This document shows positions 31,499 to 31,589 of a DNA stretch of 31,589 nt, one piece after another (within the stretch, counting starts at the first letter, position 1; each line of letters opens with the position of its first letter). Made by a program: the position numbers and the translations under genes. The stretch lies in NCBI GenBank assembly GCA_049970095.1, contig JBMFNP010000018.1, positions 1-31,589 of the forward strand, read 5' to 3'. The notes under the pieces are model-generated. The model saw only the letters and a list, made by a program, of their open reading frames with translations, did not search any database and had not been told where the DNA came from. Source of the DNA: SKW197 sp049970095. Lineage in GTDB: Archaea > Thermoplasmatota > Thermoplasmata > Lutacidiplasmatales > SKW197.

Positions 31499-31589
31499 GA
31501 GGGGAGGGGGCAGAGCCCCCTCCCCTTACGGTAACCTCACCCCTTTCAGGGTCTGAAGGGGCATTCCCACGAGGGGAGGGGCAAGCCCC
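31499..31589 (-). repeat. At least two head-to-tail copies of the double-hairpin repeat, cut by the window edge
   Basis: Read on the minus strand, one complete unit has hairpin 1 at 31540-31561 (CTGAA/TTCAG plus GGGG/CCCC arms), the core GGTGAGGTTACCGTAA, and hairpin 2 at 31501-31525 (GGGGAGGGGGC/GCCCCCTCCCC around TCT). A second hairpin 2, GGGGAGGGGC-AA-GCCCC on the plus strand (31573-31589), begins after TTCCCACGA and runs off the window. Orientation is opposite to the other two loci. Hairpin 1 differs in sequence from the 5.7 kb copy, while the core is identical. Confidence 0.88.

Noticed and set aside
31499..31589. CRISPR array or simple rho-independent terminators
   Set aside because: Units are not separated by unique spacers of constant size, occur singly elsewhere, inside a coding end and a tRNA intron, and carry a conserved core between the hairpins that terminators would not need.

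Overview
The window is chromosomal DNA of an archaeon, most likely a euryarchaeon. The information-processing genes are archaeal: PCNA, Alba, a proteasome beta subunit, the KH/metallo-beta-lactamase termination nuclease (aCPSF1/FttA), RIO1 with a Dim2-like KH protein, archaeal Elp3, and two tRNA genes with bulge-helix-bulge introns. Lipid genes follow the archaeal route (isopentenyl phosphate kinase, type 2 IPP isomerase, prenyl diphosphate synthase). A bacterial-type MutL, a DUF835 protein, a Ras-like GTPase and an EndoQ-type endonuclease fit a Thermoplasmatota-related lineage, but that placement is inference. Genes are densely packed. Many starts follow a GGTGA-type ribosome site, and others look leaderless, with a TATA box about 25-30 bases before the start codon.

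Layout. 1-3.6 kb: the end of a membrane protein gene, a zinc-ribbon/DUF835 protein, and MutL. 3.7-5.5 kb: a small membrane zinc-ribbon protein, two small HTH regulators behind a palindromic operator candidate, and a convergent Ras-like GTPase. 5.66-5.73 kb: a structured repeat. 5.7-9.8 kb: a minus-strand operon IPK, IDI2, prenyl synthase, MFS transporter. 9.9-13.5 kb: plus-strand proteasome beta, FttA and an unpaired 2-hydroxyacyl-CoA dehydratase-type subunit. 13.5-15.5 kb: minus-strand RIO1, KH, PHP operon. 15.6-17.5 kb: intron-containing tRNA-Arg(GCG), Elp3, and a DNA methyltransferase remnant. 17.5-21.1 kb: a membrane coiled-coil zinc-ribbon protein and an NfnAB/sulfide dehydrogenase-like pair. 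21.2-23.8 kb: class II ribonucleotide reductase and tRNA-Gln(UUG). 23.8-28.5 kb: Alba, then a minus-strand operon of P-type ATPase, small membrane protein and EndoQ-like nuclease. 28.7-31.5 kb: PCNA, thiolase, and convergent UppP.

The most unusual feature is tRNA-Gln. Its anticodon loop is split at the canonical 37/38 position by a 216-base intron built from two copies of a GC-rich double-hairpin repeat. The same repeat family occurs at 5660-5728, where it supplies the last codons and the stop of the MFS gene, and as at least two copies at the right edge of the window beside the UppP promoter. One intron copy shares 53 consecutive identical bases with the 5.7 kb copy. This looks like a mobile or spreading REP-like element that entered a tRNA intron, where splicing could make it harmless.

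Functional themes are isoprenoid lipid synthesis (three consecutive pathway steps in one operon), DNA repair and replication (MutL, EndoQ-like nuclease with a C-terminal PCNA-binding motif, PCNA, ribonucleotide reductase), RNA maturation (FttA, RIO1/KH, Elp3, spliced tRNAs) and redox metabolism (NfnAB).
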